Shown here piece by piece: positions 1-11,300 of a stretch of 64,000 nucleotides of DNA. Each line of letters starts with the position of its first letter. The stretch's first letter is position 1. Origin of the DNA: Cristatella mucedo (taxonomy: Eukaryota > Bryozoa > Phylactolaemata > Cristatellidae). The stretch covers positions 614,501-678,500 of the forward strand of contig WPIO01000005.1 in NCBI GenBank assembly GCA_009760855.2, written 5' to 3'. The notes under the pieces are model-generated. The model was not told where the DNA came from. It did no database searches and saw only the letters and a list, made by a program, of their open reading frames with translations. A program made the translations under genes and the position numbers.

Positions 1-500
1 GGTCTAAGCGAGCAGCTCTCGCTGCATAGCCGAGCTTGCGGGGTAAAACAGCTCGTTCGCTTTTCTCCCGCTCTCGGACGCTCTCGTTGCTGGATGAATG
101 CCGGCCATCTGTGTAGGGTCACCCTCGTTCTATATTTACGACCGATGCATACAAAAGCACTCGTCCTATCTATTGATATCGGCTGCATTGTTCCCTCTAA
201 AATGGCTTACAATTTCGCTGCTGCAGGCTCAGCCTGCCGGTCGGGCGTCGCTCGTGCTCGTCGCCCCGGGCTGTCATTTCATCCCGAGCCATTTGTACGC
301 CGGCAGCTCACTCGCAGCAGCAACAGCAGCGCAGATCGGCAGGCACCACCGGCTCTCGATCGCGCTCTTACGGGTCTCGAAGCTGTGACAGAATTGAGTT
401 TCGTGCACAGAACGTACAGACGTGCTTCTGACTACCTTTGAATTTACATTAACTTTATAGTCTGCCCCACGACGATTCACGGCCAGGTGTTGAATCTAAA
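1..500. other. No recognisable gene
   Basis: Several overlapping open frames of about 70 to 115 codons occur here on both strands, but none shows a known motif, a repeat relationship or a splice-bounded exon that I can recognise. I treat it as intergenic or unrecognised sequence. Confidence 0.4.
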
Positions 501-504
501 TATT

Positions 505-655
505 TGTAAATATAATAAAAATAAAAATTCATTTGTATAGCGCCCCAAGAGAACTAAATCTCTATTCAGGCGCTTCATATATGTCTCAGGGCTCGAGCTC
601 ACGACCTCAGCCAGACCTTAGTCGGGGCGAGCACCCTAACCGCTGGGACCAACCA
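505..655 (-). repeat. SINE-B copy (tRNA-type head, LINE-like tail)
   Basis: Read on the minus strand, it has a tRNA-like head with a B-box-type GCTCGAG core. It is followed by the family body, the tail with GAGATTTAGTTCTCTTGGGGCGCTAT-type sequence, and an A-rich end. The same unit recurs at 8.3, 12.0, 47.0, 48.0, 57.1 and 60.5 kb. The head, body and tail are all present here. Confidence 0.75.
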
Positions 656-735
656 GCTCATCAAAGGCAGGCGCAGCGTGACTTCAAGTGGGTCACGCTC
701 AATCTTTGGCAGCTTTCCAAAATACCAAATCGGCC

Positions 736-789
736 GGTCCAAGCGGAAGCACCAGACGTCACGGTCCAAGCGGAAGCGCCAGACGTCAC
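736..789. repeat. Two-copy 27-bp tandem repeat
   Basis: Two adjacent 27-bp units start at 736 and 763 and differ by a single base. The period is a multiple of three, so one open frame encodes the same nine residues (VQAEAPDVT) twice. No other sign of coding function is seen. Confidence 0.7.
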
Positions 790-1007
790 TTCGTGCTACA
801 GCAAAGGGGGCTCTTAGTGTAGCGAGCTTCTAAAATGCAATTACCATCCTCTGAAAAACCCTTTAAAGTTCTTAGTCGTGTAAATTTCTAGCCTTTTCAA
901 TGTTAAATTTCACCTATGAGAGTGCATGTTAAAGCTACATATGCACGTTTAACAGATGATCTCCCTTTTTTGACACTCATTGCTATACCGTCGTAAAAAA
1001 AAAATCC

Positions 1008-1163
1008 TAGCTGATTAAACAGCCTCTTTTTGTATAGCGACAGAAGAGCCTTTACGGCTATCACCACCGCTTGCAGTAGCGATAAAGAATCGCCCACCAC
1101 AGGAATCGAACCCACGACCTCGGGACCGAGGTCGTGAAAGCAACCGCCTTACCTATGTGACAC
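1008..1163 (-). repeat. SINE-A copy (tRNA-derived)
   Basis: On the minus strand it carries an A-box-like segment, an inverted CACGACCTCGG / CCGAGGTCGTG pair and a B box GGTTCGATTCC. The family body follows, ending in the tail AGGCTGTTTAATCAGCTAG. It closely matches the copies at 12.2, 49.3 and 60.9 kb. Confidence 0.85.
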
Positions 1164-1239
1164 AAAAAACTCGGTGCAGACGTGACGAAAGTCACTGGCG
1201 GACGGACGGCTGATTGATCGGATGAGCAGCACCGGCAGC

Positions 1240-1244
1240 TGAAT

Positions 1245-1282
<38 letters not shown>

Positions 1283-1560
1283 AAGGGGGAGAGAAAGAAC
1301 GAAGCCAATGAGTAGAGGAAGAGAGAAAAGAGAGTGATGAGAAAGAACCAGAAAACAGAAAGAAAGAGTGAGAGCTCGCAAAGAGTAAGAGAGAGAGCGA
1401 GAGAGAGAAAGAGAGGGACAAGTAAGACGAGGAGAGAGCGAGGAGTGAAAAAGAGAGGAAAGAGGAGAGAGAGCGAGGATGGGGATGGAGAGGGGAGAGA
1501 GAGATAGAGAGAGGTGAGGGAGAGAGCGAGCGAGAGTGAGAGAGAGAGAGAGTTTAGAGG
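1240..1560. repeat. Purine-rich (GA)n low-complexity tract
   Basis: About 320 bp are almost entirely G and A on the plus strand, beginning with a clean (GA)n run and continuing as degenerate GA-rich sequence. Long minus-strand open frames of Ser/Leu/Pro repeats across it are artefacts of this composition. Confidence 0.9.
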
Positions 1561-2189
1561 AACTCGATGAGCTTCCGTCACAGCGGAGTGCTACTTTGTT
1601 GTTGTGTAGCAATTCCAAGCGCTATCGGTGAGCTATTCAGTATTTCAGCGCTGCGGGATGCGGTTTCTCTTTTCTCGAAGCGCCGAGTGCGTTCGTACGG
1701 GTTGTCCTTTGGCCTTTGGCTGCAGTCGACTCTCTTCTCGCGATAGCGAGCGCTCGAGTCAAGAGCCGCTCTCGCCTCGAGCGTCTGCACCTGGTTTGGA
1801 CGTCTTTCTGATGGCGGACGAGTTTGTACAGCGACGCTGTTGGAAAATGGGCACTTTCCCCTCCTGCGTCATTCGCACGTCATTCGCACGAGAAGTGCAG
1901 GGCATTAGTGGGCGGCGGCCGCACAGAAAGGGAGTGCCTGCCCAGCCTTTGTCTCAGGGGCGGGGTGCCACGCTATTCCTCGACAGATCCGCTCATCGGG
2001 ATGCCGCCGATGTGCACATGAGCACCCAACATGTCAACGAAATGACTTTTATTAACTTGGTGCAACCCCTCAGGTGTGGGGCTGAGGAGGCCACGTCAAC
2101 GACGAGCGAGAATCTTTAGCGTCCAAGCGGTGTGGCGATCCGCGTTACAAGACTGCCGACTTCGTTTCGCAGCCACGTGCATGAAACTT

Positions 2190-3115
2190 GAAACGGCATC
2201 TATGGGGTGCTGCAGTCAATGGAACCCGCCGGACTTGCAAAGATCTTGTCGTCGAGCCGCTGGAGCTGATACTGGCTCGCACTGGTTCGATACATCAGCG
2301 CCCTTGGTTCAATGCAAATGCGGAGCTTGCCGTTGCTTTGTTGCACGGGGACTGATAGCATCTTGACTTGTTGGCGTTTAAAACTGACTAAAGTGGGCAG
2401 CAACAGCATCGACTTTGTTGTTCTTCGGCGTTGGAGCGCCGTCGATAAGGCTGCAAAATGAAGCATGCGGCATAACCTTGCAAGTGCCCCGCCCGGTATA
2501 ACACGTGCTTGAAGGTCACGGCCGTGGAAATTGAGACTCACATCGAAAGTCATGACGGCGTTTGAAGCACGCTGAAGTAAAGTGAGGAATGGAGCTACGC
2601 AAGCGTCTTAAAAGTGAGGAAGGGCAAATATCTTATTATTGCTATTGCTCGCTTCAGACTCGCCGGCCGCAATCGTGGCATTAGTTGCGTCCACCATCGT
2701 CGTTTGACGCACCAAGAGTCTTCGAAATGCGGACACGTAACTTCTTGCATGTCAATGGTCACTGCACGTTTTGCCGCGGGCTGACCGCTACCAAAGATGC
2801 GTGCTCGGCGGTAGAGCGCCGACATGTGCGCCGCTCGCTGTATCGCCGCCACCACTGACCGCACCCAGTGAGTTTTCCGAAATCAGCGAAGCCTCTTCCG
2901 AAAGGGCGGCCAACAGTGGCGGACCGGCACTCACGTGACGTGGATAGTATGCCGTGACCTCCAAGGACCGGCGAATGCTCACTGCTTGCGAAAAGGTCAG
3001 CTGGGGCTCTGATAAGAGCTTTCCTCTTTCGGCGTCCGTACGGCAGTTCGTTCATGAGGATCTGGTAGCTAATACCTTGAGGTGTTCCTCGGCGTGGCAA
3101 TAGCACGATTCGAGC
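2190..3115 (-). pseudogene. Decayed Ty3/Gypsy-type gag-protease fragment
   Basis: I read this as a broken LTR-retrotransposon piece on the minus strand. Near 3020 to 2960 one frame gives KLLSEPQLTFSQAV, like the end of Gypsy gag before the zinc knuckle. Near 2555 to 2480 another frame gives MTFDVSLNFHGRDLQ, like the start of the retropepsin domain, but the expected DTGA active site is lost (PGGA in its place). Further down, near 2395 to 2300, the spacing resembles the protease-to-RT linker. The matching pieces lie in different frames, so it cannot make a working protein. No LTRs or reverse transcriptase motifs were found nearby. The family assignment is from memory of the domain and is moderate. 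Confidence 0.5.
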
Positions 3116-5009
3116 AGCAGACCCAGTCACCCAACGCAGAACGGGTGGAAGGTTTGAAGGTTGAGGCTTGAAGGTCGAATGCTACTCACTTTTCCGGTGC
3201 CAGAGGAATGCGAACTTCTCAGAAGTATCTCCCCCCTCGGGGATAAAATGGTCAGTGGATTTATTCAGTACAACATGCGCCTCGGTTTTATCCGCTCGCA
3301 ACATTTCCATGGTCAGAAGGTCACGCATAGTCATGCGGCTTGGCAATTGGTGGACTTTTGCAGCGTGAGGGCTTTCGAGGGCCCATCAGCGGACTACTTC
3401 GCGAAGCAATCGCGTGCGATTTGACTTGGCCTGTCCCTTCCGGTCTCGCTGAGGAAGCGCTCGTGAGACCGAGGTCGAGACGACGAGCGAGCATAACTGC
3501 TCCGTGGCCAAGCTTACTTCTGACCTTATGTTGAGCCAGCACCCCGCAACCTTGCCGCCCGAAGAGATTTGTGTATTTGCGAATACAATGAGGACTGTCA
3601 GAGCCAGACTGCGGTTGCGTATAACGTACATCCGGCCACGCTACCGCTACTCGCAGCCGCCTGCCGCCGGACTTGTACTGCCTGCTGCGAGAGGACAGCG
3701 CATTTTTGGTGCCTAACTCGTACGATCATGTCTCGGACGTGTTTCCTTGAGCCCACCAACTTCGACCCCAGGACCTTAAGACTTCCGATTATACAACGTG
3801 CACGCCTTTTCGTGACTGCTTGGGCCATTGACGTTTCGACGCCAACTGCAGCAACCAGTAGGCGTCGGTCCTGCGGCCGAGCGTTCAGCAGCGTCACTTC
3901 AACGGAAGGGAGAAGGGGGACTAAAGGGCTGCAAACCCACAGCTCCTTCTTTCTGGGGCCATGGGCCGCAGTCCCCAAGTTAACTCCTTACTTTACGTTG
4001 CATTGGATTACATTGCCCGCCATGTATTGAGTCCTGTAGGGCGCAAGCTGTAACGAGCAAGTCTTACAAATAGCCCTTTCGGTGCAAGTCCTTTTTTAGG
4101 ACGAAGCAAGTCTGTTCCAAAGTTATGGTTGCAGTCGGTGTGCTGCTATGTACCACTACGAGGTTCGCCACGTTGCGGCCATGTAGTCGGAATCGCCCTC
4201 CCTCATCGATCGATGACTAGTTAGCACATCTTGGTAGTCAGAAAGTCACGCTCGTACCGTTGTCTCGCTAGCCTCTGCCGAACCTCGCCATATTGATGTG
4301 ATTGGCTTCCATGGGTATGGCAGTTGCCTCTCGCTTGCTATAATATAGATTACAAAATTATTGTGTTAGTTGTCAGGGCCGCGACCATGCTGAAATAAGC
4401 GATTTGAATCGCGGAAAGACGCCACTCTAGTTGTCACCGCACGAATTCTCTCATTCAGCAATTACCCTTGAAGTGTAGTTTAGTCGGTTGACAAGCCGCG
4501 AACACTGAAGCGTGCTAAGGTGCGTTAGAAAATGTGCCGTTCCGTCTTAGGCGTCTGCCGATCTGCCCCTTCAGCCTTCGCGCGAGGCAGCTGCAGCACG
4601 ATACACTTGGCTGTCGACGGCTGCAGCGAGACACAGGATTTGTAAACTACCAACAAAGATGTTAGCTTCCCTGGATAGAGCCACTGGAATTCCAAAAGAT
4701 CTGCGTCCGTTGAAGTTCAGTTCAGAGACATCATTTTTAATTGCTCACAGATGGCACACTAGCTGCAGCATGTACGAATTCACCTGAGACAATTGACGTT
4801 AAACTCGGGTAACCATTTTTTAGCGAACAAAAGTAACCCAGTAGCGTGTGGCCTTCACTAGCTAAAGGCACCGTACGCGATGGTCCTTCAAGAAGGCTGG
4901 CCTACTGGCATGACACCTTTGTCACCAAACAGTCTGTCCCCATCGTAGATCAGATAATTGCCCCCCGAGTTCCAGCTTCGATCGGGGAAGCAAAGGTCGG
5001 CTGAATCAA
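3116..5009. other. No recognisable gene
   Basis: Upstream flank of protease 1. Open frames are short and overlap on both strands, and no protein family, repeat family or tRNA was recognised. The 3.1 to 4.0 kb part could be more of the decayed Gypsy element, but I see no motif that proves it. Confidence 0.35.
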
Positions 5010-5103
5010 CAGCTTCGTCGATATAGCGAACAGAAGAGTCTTAGCGGCTAACGCCCCCCCCCATCGCCTTGCAGCGAGCAATAAGGGATCGTCTGCTCCG
5101 TGA
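5010..5103 (-). repeat. Partial, diverged SINE-A copy
   Basis: The body and tail of SINE-A are recognisable (AACAGC, CAGAAGAGTCTTAGCGGCTA, then the CGCTGCAAGG region on the minus strand). The tRNA-like head is lost after about 5100. Confidence 0.6.
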
Positions 5104-5243
5104 AATGTAGGCATCTTTCCCCAGGGCCAAGACTCGGGGCTCTGCGATGACTGCGAATAACCTCTTGCTTAGTTGTTTCTAAGCGGGATGCCGCCTGCAA
5201 TGGTTGAGTATTGCAAGTAATTCGAAACTACGAACATAGTCAA

Positions 5244-5348
5244 ATGACGATACCGCTACTTGCAGTATTCCTCTGTGCTTACCCAAGCAGCGCCAACGAG
5301 ATCCACACCGAAATGGTCTGCCTGACACCACGAACCAAATCGGATCAG
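5244..5348 (+). CDS. Aspartic protease 1, candidate exon 1 (signal peptide and start of propeptide)
   Basis: The ATG at 5244 opens 35 codons: a hydrophobic leader MTIPLLAVFLCAYPSSA, then a short stretch TEMVCLTPRTKSDQ that resembles the start of an A1 propeptide. It ends in phase 0 at GTGAAT, which fits the phase-0 acceptor of the exon at 6514. The propeptide would be unusually short, so another exon may be missing in between. Confidence 0.45.
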
Positions 5349-8300
5349 GTGAATACGGAACGCTTTCGGCTAAAAGACGCCGGAGATCCTCATTAAAGCT
5401 AAACAGCTATATGGACGTAAGTACTTACACTAGCAGTTTGGTGACGTTGTTAAGGTGGTAGAGCAACAGTGTCTGGATATCTATCCAAGATTCTGTCGCG
5501 CCCCTCAGCAGACTGATATATGCCATTCTGGTGATAGCTGGTTTGAAACGTACCACATCCAAATTGGTCCATGCATTTGTGACATCCGGTCTTGACTTCT
5601 GTAACTCACTGTTTGCTGGTCCACCGGCCTGTGCGATCAGGCCCTTACAGCGGGTGCAAAACTCTGCAGCTAGGCTTGTCAGTCGTGAGGGTCGCAGTTG
5701 CCACACCGCACCACTTCTCATCAACCTGCACTAGCTCCCAGTCAAGAAACGCATCGACTTCAAGGTTTTGTCCCTCATTTTCAGGTCCCATCATTATTTG
5801 GCTCAAGCCTACCTATCAGATCTACTGCACCACCAGGATAAGCATCGTATCAATAGCTTTTTGGAATCTAATTATTTCCCTATAACTTGTACAAACCTCA
5901 GATCCTTCTGAGACCGTGCCTTAAGTTCGTTTGCTCCCAAAGCCTGGAACTCGCTCCCGACTTCCGTCACGACATCCCCTGACTTGACAACATTTAAAAA
6001 GGAAAAGAGAAATGCACCTATTTATGACAGCATTTAGTGGGTCCCTGTGATTCGGCCTTTATATGCTTATGCGTGCTGACACTGTGCTTACTGCCATTAA
6101 AAACACTTTCATGCTGTCCCTGTGCATGTCACCCTAGCCGTGGTATTCTTGTTTATTGAGCATCCTACCACTAACCATTCGATCGTGTTTCATTTGCAGA
6201 AAATGGAAAGCGCCTAGAAAGAGATCAAGTTCTATGAGGCGCTTTATCAAACATATTATTGTTGTTATTATTATTATTAATATTACAAGAACCTACCGAC
6301 TGAATGCTTCGCTATTACGTTTTCACGTTTAGTAAGGTACAGTCTTTGTCGAGTAGTAGCAGCGCATGCATGCACGAATAAATCAACCAGGCTATGGCGA
6401 GGGAGTGTGACACGGTAGCTTGTTGTCATGCCACCTGCTATGACTACATTTTTTATGGTACTGCAGAATCTAGTCTGGAATTTGAAGAGCGACATTACCT
6501 TTCTTTCTTGCAGTCGCGGTACTATGGTGAAGTGAAATTTGGTACTCCCCCTCAGACCTTATGGATTTTATTCGACACTGGCTCGGCAGACCTCTGGGGT
6601 ACGTGTTACTGCATCTTGCCAATTTGCCAGAGAAACACCTTACACTAAGGAGAGTGCGGGTTTCGAATTTCAGTTGTGCCTGTATTATGTTTGAAACAAT
6701 ATTCCATCCCATTATTACAGCTGCGCTCTCTTCCTCGTCGAGTTAAAGTCTGACTCGTCAATTAAGATTGTTTTCACATTAAGTCAAATCGCGGTTTTTT
6801 AGGACTCGTTTTAAGATAATTTCCGGCAACATTCGGATGCCTATGGTAAGGGGCTCCAAATGATTATGCATGCATGAATCAAAATTGAAATTGGCCTAGT
6901 ATCGTTACAAAAGCGCGTACTCTTTTTTTCAGTCCTTCCTACGCGATACTCCCTAAAAAACTCTACGACATTCCAGACGGTTGGAGACACAATCAACATC
7001 GCGTACGCCGACTTAACGGCGGTGACGGGGAATCGTAGCACGGACACAATATCAGTACGGCGAACCGCGATCGAACGCATTGGAATCGCGGAGACCACTA
7101 CGATGCGCCGCTCTGGACCACTTCGCTGCTCGATTTTGTAAGTAAAACACACTTGGCAACCATTTTATTTTAGTGACACGACGTCCCGTTTCACTTGTCA
7201 CTTTGCAGTTTGGTAACTATACGATCGGAAACCAGACGTTTTTGCTTATCACTCACTTGAATTATGTCCACAACTACGCTTACGACGGAGTCATGGGACT
7301 AGCTTTGGAAGCCGCGACCCCTGGCCTTGAGCCGCCGCTCCTGAACTTGCTGCAGAACGGACTGCTGGTAGACGGAACGTTCTCCTTGTATCTGAACAGG
7401 TAGGCATCCGAGGACAGCTGTTAGCACATCATATCAGGCGAGTATCGCACGCATTCCAAAGTTCTTGCTGCCAGCGCTGTGTCTCTATCTCAAGGACCGG
7501 AGCATTGTCCGCGGCACCAAGCATGTCTTTCCGAAGCAGTTAAGCCTTCTCCCTAAATTGACAGTTTGAATAAATGGCTAGCTCCACGCGGCTGTTGACA
7601 AAGCTCAGGTCCGTCTGAATGAGCCATTGACATTTTAGTGGGCACTGCTGTCGCGACTGGCACCAACCTGCTATAGTAGTGTTCAACGCTATACGTGCGA
7701 CTGAACTCGGTCGGCATAGCCTCGATCTCTAAAGTAAATGCAACGGTCGTCGCGACACAGCATACCATTGTCTTTAACAATTTTGGGGGGCGGGGCAGGG
7801 TTTAGGCAGTGCTGAAATGTATGCCGCGTCTAGTGGGCAATAAACTTCTTCGTTCGAGTCAAATAGGGGATGACTGCTTTGATGCCGCCACCCCCTAAGG
7901 TCTTGCCGATAGACTGTACCGCTTGGGCTGAGCAAAATATTGCCAGGCGGGTATCCCAGAGTGCATTTTCTTCGAGGAGCTCGCTCTTTGACAACCGGTC
8001 GGCCGAACGGCATGTAAGAAGCTACGCCGATCCAACTGGAATGGCTTTCCACAGGTCAGCCGACCGTAGACGCGAACCCTGGACGTCATACCGTCGAAGT
8101 CATTTCGAACTACAATGCGGGAGCGTGTTAGCTTGGATCCATGTTATTAGATGAATTAATCCTTGCGGTCGTCGCCGCTCACTCTTTTGCCGCCGCTCAC
8201 TCTGTTGCCGCCGTTCACTCTGTTGCCGCTGCCCACTATGGGCGCCGGTAAAACTTCCGTCTACTCCTCACAGCGAGCGCGTGCTGTGACACGTAAAAAT

Positions 8301-11300
8301 GTAAAACATAAGTCCTTTCGTATATAGCCCCCTAGGAGAAGTCAATCTCTATTCAGGCGCTTCACATATGCCGCCGCGGGCCTCGAACCCACGACCTTGG
8401 TCATCAAATGCATTCACCTTGACCTCGGTCGTTAAGGGTGGGCACCTTTGCCGCAGTGTCAAACCCGTACACGTCAGCTAAAGAGCGAGCCAGCGTGACC
8501 AGCCGGGGAGGGATAGAAACTGGGAGCGTTAGTAACGCAACGACGTCAGGGCCAAATAGCTTCGCTTGAAAAGAAAGAGCAACCGCTGACAATGTGCTTA
8601 CATTTCTGGACATTTTGCTCATTTTGGCTTATCCCTGCCCGCTTTACTCAAGAGCTGCACATTTTTTCACGACAGAAAGTGGAGCGCCATTTACCCTAAG
8701 CGTCTTAGCCAGGTCTTAGGCTCTCCCGAACGTCATTTCCGTATTTCTGGACCCGCTTCGCACTGTTACTTTGTTCTACCACTCGCGTCTATCTATTAGC
8801 ACGGTAGCCCGACTCTGTTCCGCACCAACGAGCTACCTTCGCCACCGATACACAGTGTTAGCTCGAGCGCACTAAACTACTCACCCGTAGCACACGAGAG
8901 CTCGCGCGTCAATGTACGCGACTTCGTACCTTCACCCCGCTTCCAACTATGCAACTTGTTGATTAAACAATGTTCTTCCAACTGAGTACGTTCGCGGAAG
9001 CAGGCAGAACACCGAAGCTGGTTCGCATGAACGTTTATTCTCGCTAGATCGTTTCGCCTCCTTAAAAGAAGCCGGGACGCCTGCGGCCAGGCCGGTGTCG
9101 AGCGCGAGCGGCCGGTCGGCCTCCACTTGGGCAGTCTCCGCGAACGCGTGCTTTGGTATTTTCGCATATTTATTTATTAAATGCATATAATCGGAAGCGA
9201 CGGCTGGCTTGCACGGGCTCCGCCAAGCACAGCCGTTCTCTCCCAGGTTCGCGTTCCTCTCGCTCCCTCCCAGCCATAGCTAATCCCAGTGGGTTAGAGG
9301 GAGGACTGAGCCGGCCAGTGGATAAACCACAGCCGCCAGACCACAGTTGGGCACCGGCCCGTCCCTAGGCCACAGCCACCAGCTGTTAGGCCCTGGGGTG
9401 GCTTAGGGCACTACCGGTCTGCCTGCACTGGCAGTGTGGTTCACACACGCGGTGTCACGTGGCGGCAGTGTGCACGGCGTTCCCAGCGAGCTGAATCTTG
9501 CACGCAGAGAAACACAAACCGCACAACTGACTGCTTAGCGGCTGGCAAGATCGTGACTGAAAAGCTTACTGAGCTGTTAATTTGCAAGAAGAGATCGATG
9601 CCTTGGACATCTAGCGTCTATTGGGCGTCCTACTTAACGTCTGTGCTCGCTAGGAGCCGCGCGTTTGCAGAATGCATTGCTACGGTCAAAGTTCGCAGCG
9701 AGTTTTTAGGTGTCAGTGGGCAATAGAGTACGCTTAAATGTGGGACATACGCCGGTTGCTGTCGAGGTTGGAAAAAAGCACTTATTTAGATGTTCTTAGG
9801 CCAGGTTTGATTTTACAATTACTTACTGAGCAAGACACAGACGCAGTTGTTAAGCATGTACGAAGCGTTAGCATGTGGGTAGATAAAATAATATATACCT
9901 GTAGATGTCTATACAGGTATATGCAGGAAGTATGGTGTGCATTTTTATAGATGTGTAAATGAATTTACCTGTATGAATAGTAATAGGCCACATTTACATT
10001 CGTTGTTAGTATATTCGAGTGGCTTCAAGCGAACACCAGACATCATATTACCTTTTAGATATTCGCAACATATTCGTACACAGATAAAAGTGTGTACTAA
10101 CCTGGAAATATTTAAATCATTTATCTGTAGGTCCATGTAACGTGCATGCAGAAATGTATATAAATTATATTTATTCATAATTAAAAAATATTCATTTGTA
10201 TGCATACGCCAAGACGGGTGTAAACGGGTGATGCTGCAACGCAGCAGGTGGCGGTGCTCAGTGTGGCGATGAGTTGCATACAGACGCATCCTGCGCCCGC
10301 ATATGAGTGCAACTGGTGCATACGTTTTGTGCACCCAATTCGCAGCGGTGTTAAACGCGAGACAGACTACGTAAACGCACACGAGCCCCTCAACAATGAT
10401 CGCAGCACACAAGTCTAAAGCAGTAGAAAAAGTAGCCAAGGACTAGAATCCGCGGCCGACTACACAGGGCCAACCGAGAGGTCAGCGTTTAGGCCTGCTC
10501 CTGCCCTCTCACCTCTAGGTGAGTGAGCTGACCGAGGAAAGATGTCAAATGCGCAGGGTCAGCAGAGAGACCCAGTGGCTAAAGAGAGGTAGATCTTGGG
10601 TCCCGTCCCTCGGCGCGTCATTCCTTCGAACAGCCATACTTAGCTTCTGCATGTCGCCTCTCTTTGATGCACACGAACGGAGTCCGACTTTCCCGCGAAT
10701 GTATGCAACTCGGAAGGAATGGGAGGAAAGCTTATGATTTTTTGGGCAGGAGCGACGTTGCTGAGATGGCCGGCGAAATTACGTTCGGAGGCTCAAATCC
10801 AGACTACTACAGCGGCGAGTTCTTTTATACGAACGTCACGAGGCCGTGCTGCTGGCAGATCGCCGTCGACGGGTAGGCCGCCGACGAAGTTGCCGCGGAG
10901 CTTCGCTTAGCTGACGCTCGTGCTGATGCCGCGGAAACGATCAAGATACGGCGTTCTAGAATCTCAGTCGCTGGCACGTCCGCGCGGCTGTGCGCCGGCG
11001 GCTGCCAAGCGCTGGTGGACAGCGGGACTGCCTTTATTACCGGACCGTCGGAGGACATCGGGCGCCTTCATTATGCTCTAGGGGCGTGGCGGAGGCCCGA
11101 CTTATTCGTAAGAGGCGAAAACACTGCGCAGCCGCGGTTGGGAAGCGCTTGCCTACGGCACGCCACGTGCTTTTATTTTTAACGCCGGCGAGGCGTTCGA
11201 CTCGTTCGCTATTTGAGCAGCGCCAACGGGATGCACGATGCTTTCAGTTCGAGGTGAACTGCACCACCGCGCCCACGTTGCCCAGCATTCTCGTGACGAT

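Noticed and set aside
1061-1618. 185-codon minus-strand open frame rich in Ser and Leu
   Set aside because: It is a translation of the (GA)n tract and of part of a SINE-A copy; composition alone explains the lack of stops.
1628-2119. 163-codon plus-strand open frame
   Set aside because: No family motif; overlapping frames on both strands in GC-rich sequence and closeness to the Gypsy remnant argue against a gene.
6599-6646. Read-through of protease exon 2 giving CILPIC, which resembles the missing cystine loop
   Set aside because: A strong donor GTACGT precedes it, the frame hits a stop soon after, and the next exon fits the donor phase exactly.
9945-10439. 164-codon minus-strand open frame
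   Set aside because: It lies within an intron of protease 1, has no recognisable motif or signal and no conserved pattern; chance frame is more likely.
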